Origin: Brachypodius melanocephalos
Lineage: Eukaryota > Chordata > Aves > Passeriformes > Pycnonotidae
Direction: 5' to 3'
NCBI GenBank assembly: GCA_013398615.1
Contig: VZSR01000170.1
Span: forward strand, 3,817,523 to 3,881,522
DNA: 64,000 nt
Shown here: positions 19,211 through 33,240 of the stretch, piece after piece
Layout of the letters: each line of letters starts with the position of its first letter
How positions within the stretch are numbered: the stretch's first letter is position 1
Program-made: the position numbers and the translations under genes
Notes under the pieces: model-generated
The model's database searches: none
What the model saw: only the letters and a program-made list of their open reading frames with translations
What the model was told of the DNA's origin: nothing

Positions 19211-22200
19211 TCTCCTGACCAGAGAAACAGGTAACCAGATGCATAAATACCTTTGCTTCACCTGAGCTATTGAAGTGTTAAAAAGAGAGGCATTCGCCCA
19301 AAACAGATCAAAAATCAATAGCCTCCAAGCACTTTTGACCTAATCGAGGGACAGCCTTTATAATATATGCCAAAGGGGAGAAATTCTTGCTGGTATAACT
19401 ATTGCAGCTGCTAATAGCGTCAGATTAGATCAGTGAAGTGAGACGTTATTGCTGCAGTTACTACTCTTACAGGTATCGCTTAATTAGTACCTAGGTTTGG
19501 GAGTAAAAATAAAATCAGTCAAACCATTTTATCCTTCAAAAAGCACGCACTGTGCTTTCGAAGTTACGTGGGAAAGAAACCCTGGACTGCCAACATGCTG
19601 CAGCTGTAAAACTTCAGTGTTTTTAAAGCCTCATATTTTCAGTTATAGCTCACCTGAAATAGTTGGCGCTGAGATAAAAGGAGGCATTAAAATAGCTTAT
19701 CTGGTTTAAATGCACACAGGTAACAAGCAAAGTGAGAGCAGCTTTTGACTGCCCAGCAGCCCGGTTTTCTGAGCATATCCCACTTCTGCCTCCACCTACT
19801 GATGTGCTCAGCAGCTGATCCCTCACTTCCCTGTGCTGCAGCCCACGTGTGGCTGCACAGGCTGATGGCAGGCAGCACCTTCCCTGTCACCTCACAGTCC
19901 AAACCATCCACTTTCCATGCCACTAGTCACAAATAAAGCCAGGACGAGGTGGCACCTTGTGCCAAGTCGTTTTCTCTCGGTGCGCGTTCCACAGGCTGTC
20001 CCCCAACAAGATTAGGCAACTGGATCAAATCAAACCAGCAAAAAGCATTACCCAGAGCACTGACCTTCATTTCAATTTTCAAAGGACTTTTTAATGAACA
20101 CATGACGTCTTCAAATATCTGATACTTTAAGGTAGACGGTCCTTAACTAATGTTTACCCTTGATTTACACAGGAAGCTGGTTCCAAGATCAAACCAAAAG
20201 CTCAACAATCAGACGGCCCCGGGGCAGCTCCCAGCAAGCCACCTTGTCTGCAACAACCATCCGGTACAAACGCTGGGCAGTCTAGTGGCTTTCAAATATC
20301 ATTTGATTACTAGCCAGAAGAATACATGTTTCCCCTCTGGGCACAGCAATTAACACTCTCCCACGCAGGGGAAAAAAATATATTTTAAAAAAAAGGTGAT
20401 TGCTCCTTCAGTGGTAATGGGGATAGCATGCATTACAAAGCTTGTGAAATTCCCAGGGCAATTTATAAGGCAGGACCAGAAGAAGGCTGGATGCAGAAAA
20501 CTCCTTTTCCTAACTCCTGGCAGCTTGCTTGCAACCTCATTATTTGCAGCCTTCCCAGGGAGTATGTTTGTGTACACTGCTTCTCGATGCTATCCACTAA
20601 AAAGAAGAAAAATAGGAGCTTTTCTCCTTTGAGTTCCAGCCTTGCTTCCAATTATTAGTCCCACTCAGGGTAAGGAATACTGATTTAGTGTTGGGGGATT
20701 ATTTGTTATATTCTGGGAATTTCATGAGAACTATCCATCAACTGAGCCCAGTCCTGAGGAGGTCATGAAGCTGGAAGAAAGTCAAAACTGTCTGCTGACC
20801 CCACTTACAGTAGACTCTCAAAATCTCTTCTGATTATTTGCGTCTCACCAGCCGCTTTTACTTCAATTATTCATCACAGAGCAAGGCCCACTACATAAAC
20901 ACAACAAACAATGCTCAGTGTCTTCTCAAAGAGCTTTTCTGAAAGCACAGGGCTTAACCTGTCCAACACTCAGAGCAGCCCCATTCTTCCATAAAAAAAT
21001 CACTCTAAAAGCAGAACAAAAAGGTATAAGACGCAATTTTCTTTAGACTCATGAAACTATTTGAAGCAGTGTTTCTGAAAAATATGTTCTGAAAATAAAC
21101 CTTCAGCTTCTAATGGCATCTGGCATTGTTCATAGCCTTTTTATTTTTTTCTCTCTGGTTGGTTTTTTTCCAATTCACAGACATTTTCTCCTGAACAAAC
21201 ATTTTAGAGCATAACTGAGATCATCACTGTGAAACAGTTTCCTTTTGAATCTCACCACCAGCCCTGATCAATCTATCCACTGTCTGTTCCAAACAAAAAT
21301 CCTCACCAGAAAAGCCTACAAGCCCCACACCTACACGCTGCAAAGAGCTAAAGCACCAACCAGAAGGTTCAGCAGCCCAGACTGGTTGCCTGAATGCCAT
21401 CAGTGGCCTCTCATGGTGTGAATAACCTTCCTGCCAGCTGCACCACTCTCCTCCTCCTGTGCTTGAGCATCACAGGGAATAACAACACCTCAGTACCTGG
21501 GGCTGAACACACCCGACAGGGTGTTACCCCTGTTCAGCACACTAATAGAGGTTCTGCTAACATCTGGGCACAGCTGTATCTTCCCAAAGAAGCTACAATT
21601 TTGGTATTGCCGCTGAGGAATGCTACAAAACACACACAAAAGCATTCACCTTAAGGAAAGCAGCAGAGCGAAGAACCTAATGTTCAATCCCGGACTCGAG
21701 TTCCCAGTCCTCAAGCCCACAAAATCCCTGTAATTTCTAGATGTGGAGAGCATACCTTGACAGCGTTTCCAGGCATTTGTCTACCAGCTTATTGCATCAA
21801 ACAGATCCAAAGAGTCACAAGTCAAGCCTCCAGCCACACATTGCCATGCTGACTGGAGACAAGGGAATTAAAGAGGAAGTGCAGCGAGACTGAAGAGGCG
21901 AGGAAAGCCCCAAATTCTCATCTGTGGGTGGCATGGCATGAAAAATGTTGTTTAGAAAACTGATCTCAGTCTTCTGTGTATAATGCCAAGCTGTTTGTGA
22001 GCTTCAGAAAGCAGCCCTGTAGGAAGGCAGTAGTCTGGTTTCAAATGTCAAAGGATGGCAAAACACCTAAAAGAATTTGGTTCATGTAGATGATCTAGCA
22101 TAGAGAAGTTTTCACTAGGGATTTCAGCTCCTATTGTAGTGTTGAGAACTAGTATTGAGGGGGGAAAAAAATCTACAGACATTTAAAAATTAAGATGTCA

Positions 22201-25200
22201 TTGAGAATAAATCATCACAAAGTAACAAAAATTACAGATCCTTAAAGTTTGAATGCAAACATAGAACTGTGAGACTATCAAAATACTCTTATCTCCACTA
22301 CAGCTCGAATCTTTAGTTAAAAATGGAACTACTGAGAATGCTGGGGGGGTGTGTTATTCCGTAGTCAGATTCTTACAAATTACTCAATTATTTTGCATTT
22401 CACTTTGTGCTGGATACAAACATATTCAGCAGCAAAAGGAAAAATGAGAACGAATGAAATACACATCCAGCTCACAGATTTTAAAAATAAGATAAAACCT
22501 CTATAAGAAATCCAAAAGCAATTCAATTTTTTTTCCTGTATTCTCAGTCAAAAGCTTCCAACAAAATGCAGGAAGCAAATAAAAAATCTGATATAAAGGA
22601 GACTGCAGGCAAAAGCAGTTTAGAAGGCAAATGCTTCTGAAAGTTTCCATGTCTTCAATTTCCTGATAGCTGCCAGTCAATTTTCAGCTGGAAAAGAAGG
22701 AAAGAAAAAGGGATTTTAGAAATCCCTCCTATTTTTCTCACTATTAAAGCTCCATTTCAAAAGACATGATGAATTTGGCTGAATGGTTTGACAGTTTAAT
22801 GGGTCTTTTTTAAGCAGACAGGAATCATTAGCACTTGGTATCAAGCATGAAAGCTCCACATGAGAGAAAGCCAATTCTCACTGAAGCCCTGTGGATGTGA
22901 AAATAGGAGTGTGCCTCATCTCATTTTTCATATCTGGGATATACGTAATCATAACCTAAGCAATGCTGTACATAAATATTATTCTTGAGTTTTCTGTGTT
23001 TGCATTTCTCATTAGCAGAATGAGACAATAATTTTCAGAGTCCCCATGTTATTTTTCCTCAGCTTTTGGATGCGAGCACTGAGATACCCCACGGCACTCA
23101 AGAAATCAAGACCTCAGGGTAAATTTCCATTTAAACTGCATGTGCCAGATACCTGGCATGATGGAAAGATTGCTGGCAGCTTCAGGGAGTCAGGATTTTA
23201 CTTCAGATGACTCAGGCTAGGCTGAGCATGTGAAGAGAAGAGAATTAATTGGCACTTCATAAAAAAAAAAAAAAAAACAACTTTGAAAAGAAAACTCAGA
23301 GATAGAATTAGCATTGAGAAGGTTTTCTAACCCATTTCCCCATTTTGCATGGGAGAATTTTTCACAGTAGGTAAAAAGTTTGTAATGTGAAGAAAACATA
23401 CAACTGCATAGATTGTTCAAATTTAACCTTGGCTCTTTAGCAACTCCATTTTCACTTTTATCATATTTTTCATACAATTCATACAGTATCATTCTCCATT
23501 TGCATTACTCCTCTATTTGATCAGGTGCTGAACTTTCTGCAAATCATGGTTTTCCACTATAAATCATACCTTTCTTTTTTTAAAAAAGATTAATGATACT
23601 TATCCCCGTTCACAGGTATGACAGGTAGATTCAGCTGCTGAATTTTGTTATGAAAAGCATCTATGCAAAATCTTGGAGAGGAGAATTCAAGAACTTAAGC
23701 AAAGTTTTAATTTACTGACCACTATCGTTCAGATCCCTTGTCATAACCTGAAGCCCAGTTCTTTACTTCCACCCTGAAGAGAAGGTCACATTTCTATCCC
23801 ACCAGATTAAGCAAGCTCATTCCCCTTCTGCTGCACACAACTTAGACTAGATAGAGAATACATACAAAGTTATTTGATTTTTCTTAAGCAGAAAAACTAC
23901 ACTCTTACCCAAGAATAATTGTAATGGGAATTGTAGGTCCCATTTTGTTCTCATTCCTGTCTCAATTGCAGCAATACTAGCACTTTTTTTTTCCCCCTTT
24001 TGGCCATTTAATGTAGATTTTTTTGTCTGGAGACCAAACAAATCTTGGTTGGGGCACTGTGCACGTCATGAGTGCAGCAAGGTCAGGCTTCAGTCGATGA
24101 GCTCTGGGGTTTTCAGGGCTTCTTTAGCAGTGATGGCACAACATCTCCATCAACAGAGATGGACAGAAGCCTCTCAGTTAAGGGTTGAAGCAGTGACAGA
24201 GCTCACCACAAGGAGGGATTTAACCTGCAGATAAGCAGAAGCACGTCCATGCCCAGAAATGTTTCAGCGGTGACTGGCAGTCAATCATTCGCACAGTCAG
24301 GGCAGTTTAGGGTTGAAATGCAGCCTGTGGATCCTGCAGGGAATCATTTTATTGGCATCTAAATACACATACTTTGTCTTCTTGATGTATTAAAAACTCC
24401 ATCAGAAAAAAAAAGCACTTGCTTGGAGCAGCACCAGGGTGCTTCAGCAGTTTGTACCCGTGCAGCTCCATATATTATCGCCACCCTTCAGCAGAGAGGA
24501 GCATTTTAGTGCTGAGGTCAGCCTCTGTTTCCACTCTGAAAATGAAGTTCCTATCTCACACATTCACAATCCATTCTTCAGAGACACTGGTTGCTCAAGC
24601 TTAGTAATTTCACCGTGTATTGTGACACTTAGTAAGAAGATTAAGAAGCCAATGTACGGCAATTATCTGGGTTTGATGAGGGTATTTCGGACTTGCCTCT
24701 TCTAGACTTTAAAATTTTGTGTGAAACAGCTACCACGCCAGAAATATGCCCTCTTCCCCATCCCCACATTTGTGAGGAGGTGGAGTTTACCCAGATCCTG
24801 ATAAGTTCAGTCTCCAGGACAACAAAAATTTACTGACATGGATTTCTAAGCACATTTCAAACTGATGCTTCACATATAAACTTGGAAACAGCCAACAGCT
24901 CAACCCTCTCTGCGTATAATGCACCACTTCGGGCATTTTTCCATCCCCTCCACCTTTAATCTAGTCCAAAGATTAAGAGAGGTAGCTTTCCTGTCAAATG
25001 TTTCTACTCTTACACAGCTCTTTTACAACAAAATGGACACTAACCTCAGTTTTATTCTTCTTTGTTAACACCTTGCTCACACTTCAAAGAGGGGAGTTGA
25101 GAGGACTCTGTAAGAAAGCACAATTTGAGGGCTCTTACCTTAAAATAAATGAATATAATCAGTACTATTCACAGTTTTCTAGAGGGTTCAGGGCCCTAAC

Positions 25201-26261
25201 AGTCCCCTCACAGGGGATGATTGCAGAGAGGGATTCAATAGGATAAAAGACTCTTGCTCCTCTTTAAAACACACAGAGACCTGAAATTTGGAGCTAATAT
25301 ACAGCATGGAAAACATATCCAGTCAGATGTCTCTACAGCTAAAACAAATCCTTCACACTGCACAACCTCTCCCACACTGAAGGGGCTCCCCCCTTGAGTA
25401 TGCAACCCTGAATACATCTGTATCTCCTTTACTGAATACCCACCTGCTGAATCAAAATACAAATGGTACTGGAGTTGAAACAGCACCCCAGGTTAGCTGT
25501 GGCCATTTTCCAGTAGCACAAGACCTCCCTGTAAAAGACATTCTGTGGTAGACAGAAGGGTTGCAGAAAGATGCTGCACTGCTAACCACGTGAACACTTA
25601 CTGCAGAATATGTCAAAATACCACAGAAATTTAACTTGGGGAAAACTTGAGCTGATCCTATATCAATTTCTCTTCAGGTTACACAATGTGGGCTTTTATT
25701 TATTCTTAATTTAAACAAGAACTAAGTGTTTACTTGGACAGGAGTGTAGGTTAGGCAGAGAGATTACATTAATCATCTGAGTACACCTTTTGTTAATAAT
25801 TATCTTCAATTTATAAAACCCTTAAATTAAGAAATTAAGGAAAATAGCCCAATTCAGCTTTCTGAAAACAACATATATTTAAAGGCGTCTCCTCAGACAT
25901 GATAGCAATGAATTTGCTACCTAAGGGATACCTTGCCATTAATGGTTGCTTTAGTTTTTGATCTTTAATTCTCACCTTTTTTTTTTCCCAGAAAACACAC
26001 ACTCAGTAAAGTCTGAACTAAGATAGGAGACATTCCCACTTGAATTTCTGCTTACTTTCCATGCTTCTTCATGCCCCTTTCCATCAGGTCCAAGTGAATG
26101 CCCAAGTCTCAGTGAATCTTCATGAATAATCTAGAATTCACTCTATGATCCAGATGCCCATCTTGATCCCAGATAGCTCAACTAAACCTTCACCAAGCAA
26201 AGCAGCTTACTCCAGAGCTTTTCACTGTCCTGCCTGCCCCTCAGGCCGTGCCAGTTCTGCA
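19211..26261. other. Intergenic DNA upstream of SLC7A11
   Basis: No gene or identifiable mobile element is supported here. The first 300 bases (19340-19490) are repeat-free with several homeodomain-type TAAT and CRE-like words. An A-run lies at 23261-23277. Short open frames (for example 20396-20658 on both strands and 21394-21654) show no family resemblance. Confidence 0.7.
23261..23277 (+). repeat. A homopolymer
   Basis: A run of 17 A, with no recognisable retroposed copy upstream of it. Confidence 0.9.
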
Positions 26262-26345
26262 CAGAATCACAGAATTTCTAGGTTGGAAGAGACCTTCAAG
26301 ATCATCGAGTCCAACCTATGCTCTAACACCTCAACTAGATCATGG
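26262..26345 (-). mobile_element. CR1 retrotransposon 3' fragment
   Basis: 'cagaatcacagaatttctag', 'gttggaagagaccttcaaga', 'tcatcgagtccaacctatg' and 'ctctaaca' are the reverse reading of a CR1 3' end. Only the last 84 bases or so remain; the similarity stops abruptly near 'tagatcatgg'. Confidence 0.93.
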
Positions 26346-29300
26346 CAAACGGGAAGGGCCTTGCTGCTTCTTTATCATGAAGGGAGAATAGAAGAGGCAC
26401 TAATCCAGAAGTTCCAACAAATCCCATAACCAGAGTAGGGAGCTTTTCAAAGTGCTCCCCTCTTTGTACGGACAGCCTTGCTATTCTCCACAAAATGGAG
26501 GATATCACCATGAAGCACGGTGTAAAGGACTGAAAGGTTAAATTAGTAAGGAACTTTATTTTCTGTAATGTATTTCTCATTATATTTCCTATACTGCTTC
26601 TCCTGAGAAGAGCTCTTCTGAACAGACTGGGAAACAAAGAAATTCCACCTCCTGGCAATTGTTCCATCAGAAAACTGGAAATAAGAAACGATGCTCTGAG
26701 TCACAGTCCATCTTCCTACCTCTCCCTTCATCTCCCCATGAAGGGTACAAAGAGCAGCTTTTCTGTAAGGGTTCCCTTTGCTCTTGGCTTTTGGGAACCT
26801 GTGCAAATTTCAGAGACCCTTTTACATACACTGTTTTATTTTTATCTTCTGAGCTTATTCTACCTTATCTATCCAGATATGCAAATCCACTGCTATAAAC
26901 TTCAGGATCTCCTAATAAGTGAATTCATCTCAGGCTAAAAGATTCATACATTTTTATTTCTACTTGCATGATCTTGCATTTAATTCCTCTTCTTCCCTTC
27001 TGATAATTAATTACTTGGGAGTGGGGAGAGCAGAGGGAAAGGTGAGGAGAAAAGCCAGGAATTGTACCAAGCTCAGGTTTGAAAAAGTAGTTTTCTTCTC
27101 TGTTTTGGCAGCAAAGTTTCACATTAGTTGTTTTGCATTTTTTAACTGTAACTGTTACTACACTTCGTTTATAAGAGGAAATTGTCAGAGTGTGCAAAAG
27201 TAATTCCAAAGACAAAAAGCAGGAATGATTCAGCCTCTGTGTTCTGGATTTTCATGTCTGTTGGCAGCTTCTGTAATTGAAGCAGCAGATTCATAGCTCA
27301 GCACCACAAAATACATAATGAGGTGTAACTACTAAAGTTTACTGGGTTAAAAGGAAATCTGGAACTATTTTGTTCAGAAAATAAAAAAAAAAAAAATTAA
27401 AAATCTGGGAACAAAACAAAGCATGCATTGGTTGGTTTCTTCCCCAAAAGTAAATGTCCAGGTACTCAACTATCACCCAGAGAGTGAAATTTTGGCACAC
27501 CAGGGAGCGTGCAACTGTGAATGAAGGAGTTTCTTCTTCCTTCCTCTGCAACTTGCTGACAGCCTGCTCTGTATATTTTAACAGAGAACGGATGATGTGC
27601 CCTTGTCCCTGTTCAGGAATGAAAAAAGCCAGCCATATCTGTATGGCACTATCCATCACATTGAGAAAAGGAGGTTTCTTTCCTCAGGACAAGATAGATA
27701 TGCAGTTTAAACCTCTCAGTTCCTACAATATCCTTTTTACCTGGCTGCCAGCTGAACCAGTCAGATTTGCACAATAGCCTGATAATATGAAGTGCAGCAC
27801 ATCTCTCATATTTGAAATTAAGTCGTGTCTTTACAGTCATGCTCAGTACTTAACTTTCTCTGCGTGGCTTTTCTCCTTCCATGCTCCCCTTCTCATCTCA
27901 AATTATAGAAACTTATTTGCATTCAGGGCTCCTCAATATACCCTTTGTTCTTTTTTCTGTTCATCAGAAGGATAATTTCCTCTCCTAGAGTCTGATGCCA
28001 TCCTGAAGAGCAAACATTAGAAACAGATTACAAGCAGTGTGCGTTCAAATAAATTACATGTTTAAATGCGTCACTTGAACTATAATGCTCAATTAGACAG
28101 CTAATTATGTTGAAAATGCAGTTGTGTGCATAAATTGATGGCCACACCCCAGTCTGCCTGGCTGCTTCCATTCATATATTGTCCCTTTGTAAGTTTTATC
28201 TTTCATGTATCACCTGCTTTAAAGTTTATCTAAGTGCAGTCAGACATTGCTTTACTGCTAGTTAATTTTAAGATATAATTTCAAATACAATTCAACCTTT
28301 GCACTGATTTTTACTGCTTGCTATCAAAAATTTAGTGGCAGTAGGATTTGTGGACCAGGTCCCCAGACTTCTCAAGGTCATATTCCCAAAATGCTTTTCC
28401 TCTGTTTATGATGACTCACTTTCCAGGATGCTTTTCAATCTCTCTTTTTTGCTCTCACTCATTTTACAAGGAAAAGTTAAAACCCTTTTAAATTTACATG
28501 CACATGTGAATTTTAGAGATGACCTTCTCAGTTGATAGAGAAGCAGTACATGAAAATAGAGATGACATGCTTACATTTAAAAAACACAATCTTAAAATTG
28601 TCACTGAATTCATTAATACTAGTTAGGATCTGGAAATCAATCAGGAAGAAGAAATCTGTCAGCATGAACTAAAAGCTTTCATTTAAGAGTGATATCTTGG
28701 TATGACAAAATACATCCTCATCCTTAATTCCTGACATATCATCTCACATCCATCAGATAAAATAGATCTTTTCATATATATTTTTCATATTTCACTATTC
28801 AGTTTCTATAGGTTTACCAGGTTTACTGGCAATCAATCTGACTGAAGCATTTATACACAGAAAAACCCAAGCCCTCATAATTGATGAGATCTGAGAAAAG
28901 ATAAATAATTTGTTTGGTGTTTCCAGACAGCTACATATTTAATTTCTCACGGTATGAAAGTAATCATACAACATCAAACTTCATCAGTATAACTGCGTTA
29001 AAAATTTAGGCAAAATAAAGACACTATGATAGCACCAAAGGGATAAAAATAAACTTCACTTGAGCTCAGCATAAAATACCATTTCAAGCAGACAGCTGTT
29101 CTTTTCAGTTCTTATGTGCAGATAATGCAGAAAAATTACTGGTGAAATAAAAACCCCAAACATGACCATTTTCTTTCTTTTCTAGGTTTTTCTTTCCTCT
29201 GAATTATGAAAGGCAATAGTCTCATTTTAAGATCTAAAACCACTGTCATTCAGTTAATCCATACAGTTTGACCATATTATTAGTGTTCTCAGTCAGCCCA

Positions 29301-29793
29301 CATTTCCTAGTAATATATTTAAGATCCCATGCAGTAAAGAAAAACTGACATAACCCCATGTCTGTAGCTCTGGGTGTATATAGTAGTAAAATCCAGCTCC
29401 TCGAGACAACCAGAATAAATCTGGATAAGTACTAAAATAACAATGTATGAGCCTACTCCAACTTTGACTACGTAAGAGACAAAATGATCTATTGTATTGC
29501 ACCTTCTTTTATTTTTTAAAAATTTATTACTTCTATAGTCATTCAAGAGAGAAAAATTTCAGCATTATGTTGTGCTTTGTCCTTTTGTCCTTTCAGGACT
29601 TTTAGTAACTCCTCTGAACTACCTTAAAAACTGAAATCCAGGGCATGGGTTTTTTGGCATGCATTACAAATCATTAAATTCCACTTTGAAAATAAAAATT
29701 CTGTTCAAGTCTCTTTTCAAAAAAGGCATAAAAATCCACACATCAACTTCTGACATGTCATTTTGAACCAGTAGTCCTGGAACAGGCTAACTG

Positions 29794-29832
29794 ATATATA
29801 TAGATATATATATATATATATATACACACACA
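29794..29832 (+). repeat. (TA)n microsatellite passing into (CA)n
   Basis: About 31 bases of TA repeat with one G interruption run into a short ACACACACA stretch. Confidence 0.92.
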
Positions 29833-31606
29833 TGGAAGCAGGTTTAGTATTTATCATTTGGTCCAAGTCACTGAGCAGTGCTGGTATGTCAGCCTAGAGA
29901 GTCAGAGGGTGACACTGAGAGGGGCTAGAAACTGCTCAAAGATTTTTAAAGGTTCTTATGACTGTCACTAAGCTCCCTGCTTCACAACAGATTGAAAAAT
30001 GTGAGAGGTTTTCCAGCTCAGGTCACATGTGTCTTAAAGAGGATTAACATGAAGAGCCAACTAACAAATGCCAGGTTTTTTCCTTTCCACTTTTTAAATC
30101 CACCTTTCTTTTCTATCCTGTAATAAAACATTTTTTAAAACTTTTATTTTTGTCTTCTGTTCTATATATTTTCCCCACTCATTTTGGCATAGTACATAAG
30201 GAAACTGCAAGTCATTTAACAGATGCATCTAGCACAACAAAACTCTCTGCTACAGACTCTGAGTGCAAAGTGAATTTCACTCAAAGCAGAGAGTATTAAA
30301 TCACATAACCAGTGAAACAGTTCAGGACCTCAACTGCTCATTTCCACATCTCAGTTGTGGCATGCTTATCTCTCCATTCTCTACTATCCCCACTCTGTAT
30401 ATCAACAAAACCTGTTCAGGCTTAAAAACACCTTTGGCTTAGCATCCAAAGCCTTTGCAGACAGAAATAAAATAGAAATGCTTTGGATGAATCACACTAA
30501 AAGACAGGTCTGAAAGTGATACCTCCATCAAGGCAGAACGCAGCACCCTTGTGCAGCTTTCATCTACATCTTCAAAATATTAAAGGCATCACAGTTTGGC
30601 CCAGTTGTACAGTCACTGTTCACACACAGTAGGTTGGCTGAGTACAGCATGAAAATCAGAGAAACAAACATTGTAACTAGCAGAGGTCATCATTTTTGCA
30701 GATCTGAGTAGTTCAATCAATAGTGTCAGACTTATTCATGTTGAAGCCTTTCCATGGTAACCTGACATTCTCTTAGTTCACTCTCAATTAAAAGCTTAGA
30801 GGAAAAAAAAAATACCAAGCTTTATTTTTTGGTGGAGAAAAATGAGACAGGGTTAATACTGAGCTGGTATTGTTCACCTTTCTCTTCTAGGATCATCTCT
30901 TTTCATAACAAAGAAGTAATTTCTCGTTCCCTCATTGACTGCTGTACATTAGCTTAATGTCATCAAGGCAATTCCTCAAAGCCTAGCAAATTGGATTCCT
31001 CAACAAACAGCATCCATCCATAGGACATAGGCTTGACTCCAGCTGCAGTCCCAAGAGCTCTTGACATAAAAATTGGATCTGAATTACCCCTATTTTAATT
31101 GCCAGAACCCTACTCCACCATCGATTTGCATAAGTCCTTTTGAGACATATTTAGTCTGGAGAAAACAAAACGAAAATATGTTTTCCATATTCCTGCTTTA
31201 AATATGTGTTATTTTAGACCATCCACTCATATTAAAACTCCACACTACCCTGTTCTTTGCTTCCTTCAGTTTAGAGAGAAGTTTTCTTAGCTGTATTTTC
31301 CAACCACTTCAAGGAAACATAGGAACAAAGAAAGAGGAAATAAAACTCAAATCTTTATCTTCACCAATATCTATCATGGGAGCTTTCCCCCTCATTAATG
31401 CTGTTGAATATAATTCACAAAACAATTTGACATCTGTATGCACTTAAACTATGAACATCCCAACATTTCCTTTTTAAATTCCTCAGGAAGTAGTGGTCAG
31501 GCTTAAATACTAAAGAAGAGGAAGATAAATTTCTGAATGAGACCTCTGAGAGACAGATTATAGCACATTTCACTATTACATTAAGTTTTCTCCAGGCGAT
31601 AAAAGG

Positions 31607-31623
31607 AAAAAAAAAAAAAAAAA
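31607..31623 (+). repeat. A homopolymer
   Basis: A run of 17 A in unique intergenic sequence. Confidence 0.9.
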
Positions 31624-32909
31624 GCCAAAGGTAAAGGAGACTTCTGTCTCTTACACTGTTCATTTTGGTCAGAAAACTTTGTAGTGCTTAAATATTTCAA
31701 ACTAATTTCTCCAGAAAAACCTCCAACAAGTAATATTTCACTTTTTTTTTCAGTAGAACTGTCTCAAAATTCAAGGTTTGGATGAGACAACCTGAGCTGT
31801 GGACAGGAAAAGTGGTACATCAATACAGTGAGAGACTGATCTCACTCGAGCTGTAGGTGAACCAATTAATGCTTTAGTGTAATACCTTCCTCTCTTGAAC
31901 TTCTCTCTGCAAGTGAACTATAGCAATTCTGTCCTCAGACCAGGCTCCAAAAATATGGATGTCACAATAAAATAAACAGCATTTTCCTCTACTGTAGTTG
32001 TTTGATTTCTTATAATTAATACATTCTTTATTCAATTGCTTACACCAGGGAATCTATATACTCAGACCTAGATGAGCACACAACACCCTTCAGGAGATGC
32101 TTGTTGGGTGTGCTCAAAGCTTGAATTATTTGAATTCAGTTCTCACAGACACCTTCAGCTCCTTATTCAGGCAGAGTTTTCTACACACAAGAAGTACCAT
32201 TTAATCAGATTATCAGCCATGACCTTCTTTCAATATATATCCAATAGCAAATTAAACAGCAACAAATCAGAGTCCATGAAAGTAAATATAGCAGTTCCTC
32301 ATTCTGAAGTTGATGATGTTTGTGCATTTAAATAGCTAAATCTACTGTTACTCCTAGTATGTGGGTAAGAAACATTCAGCTTTATGTTCTCTTGGAAAGA
32401 GGCTGGGATGAAGGTCCATAAGCAGCTTCTTTCATCCAGTTGTCCATAGGAATGTGCACTGGCTACATGACAATCTCTGTCATGAACCATCAAGGAAATG
32501 CTGACCTTGCTGATATAAACCACATCTTCTACAAAAGAGACTCTACCAGCTGGCAGCAGCAACCAGGAACACCATAAATTAATTTATCATACCACACAAG
32601 CTGCATGGAAGGAGAGGGAAGTAATCGCTATGTTTATATTCAGCACAGAAAGAAGTATCTGTACAAGTCTATGTGATTTAACTATGCTCACTCCAAAAGC
32701 TCATCCTGTGAAATAATCATTGACTAATCTCAGCATGCAGCTGCAGAGACACTGATGGCACTGATCTTTGATTTTATGTGACTATCAAGTAATTGATTTT
32801 GGTTTGAATAGAAAGCAGTCCACCCTGCTTTGCCTGTTGGCTTCTGTTATGCCCATTATCAATAAGTGAGTTGCTCATATTGCTTTTCTCATAAATTTCA
32901 TCATAATCT

Positions 32910-33009
32910 NNNNNNNNNNNNNNNNNNNNNNNNNNNNNNNNNNNNNNNNNNNNNNNNNNNNNNNNNNNNNNNNNNNNNNNNNNNNNNNNNNNNNNNNNNN
33001 NNNNNNNNN
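32910..33009. other. Assembly gap (100 N)
   Basis: Exactly 100 N, the usual placeholder for a gap of unknown size. Any feature reaching across it, including the open frame called at 32774-33043, is artificial. Confidence 0.99.
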
Positions 33010-33140
33010 TAACACAGCTGTTGCTTATCAGGGGTGAAGTCACCCGTATTCCCTTCTCCTACAGGGCACCAGTCCAGCAGTCCAGCACTGCCATCTTCAA
33101 CTTTAAACTATGTAACTAAGTGCCACACCTAGATGTTCTC

Positions 33141-33240
33141 TGAACACTTCCAGGGAGGGTGACTTCACCGATTCCCTGGGCCGCCTGTTCCAATTCTTGA
33201 CAATACTTCTTGTGGATAAATTTCTCTTCATATCCAGAGA
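33141..33240 (-). mobile_element. CR1 retrotransposon fragment
   Basis: 'gaacacttccagggagggtg', 'acttcacc', 'ccctgggccgcctgttccaa', and 'ttcttgacaatacttcttgt' follow the reverse reading of the CR1 region just before the 3' end. It is diverged, about 100 bp, and lacks the terminal 'attctatg' repeats. It starts 131 bases after the assembly gap. Confidence 0.85.

Larger units (their letters stand above)
26346..32909. other. Intergenic AT-rich DNA
   Basis: No supported gene. It contains A-runs at 27383-27396 and 31607-31623 and a TA microsatellite at 29794-29832. A repeat-free stretch at about 28030-28220 could be a conserved element. Open frames at 27339-27777 and 26335-26938 overlap on opposite strands and resemble nothing known. 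Confidence 0.7.

Noticed and set aside
18776..19318. 180-codon minus-strand open frame, the longest in the window
   Set aside because: It opens with TTG rather than ATG, lies in a CpG-rich block where stops are rarer, and its translation resembles no family. The first true ATG leaves only about 40 codons.
32774..33043. Open frame crossing the gap
   Set aside because: Its middle 34 residues are undefined because of the 100 N; the frame is an artefact.
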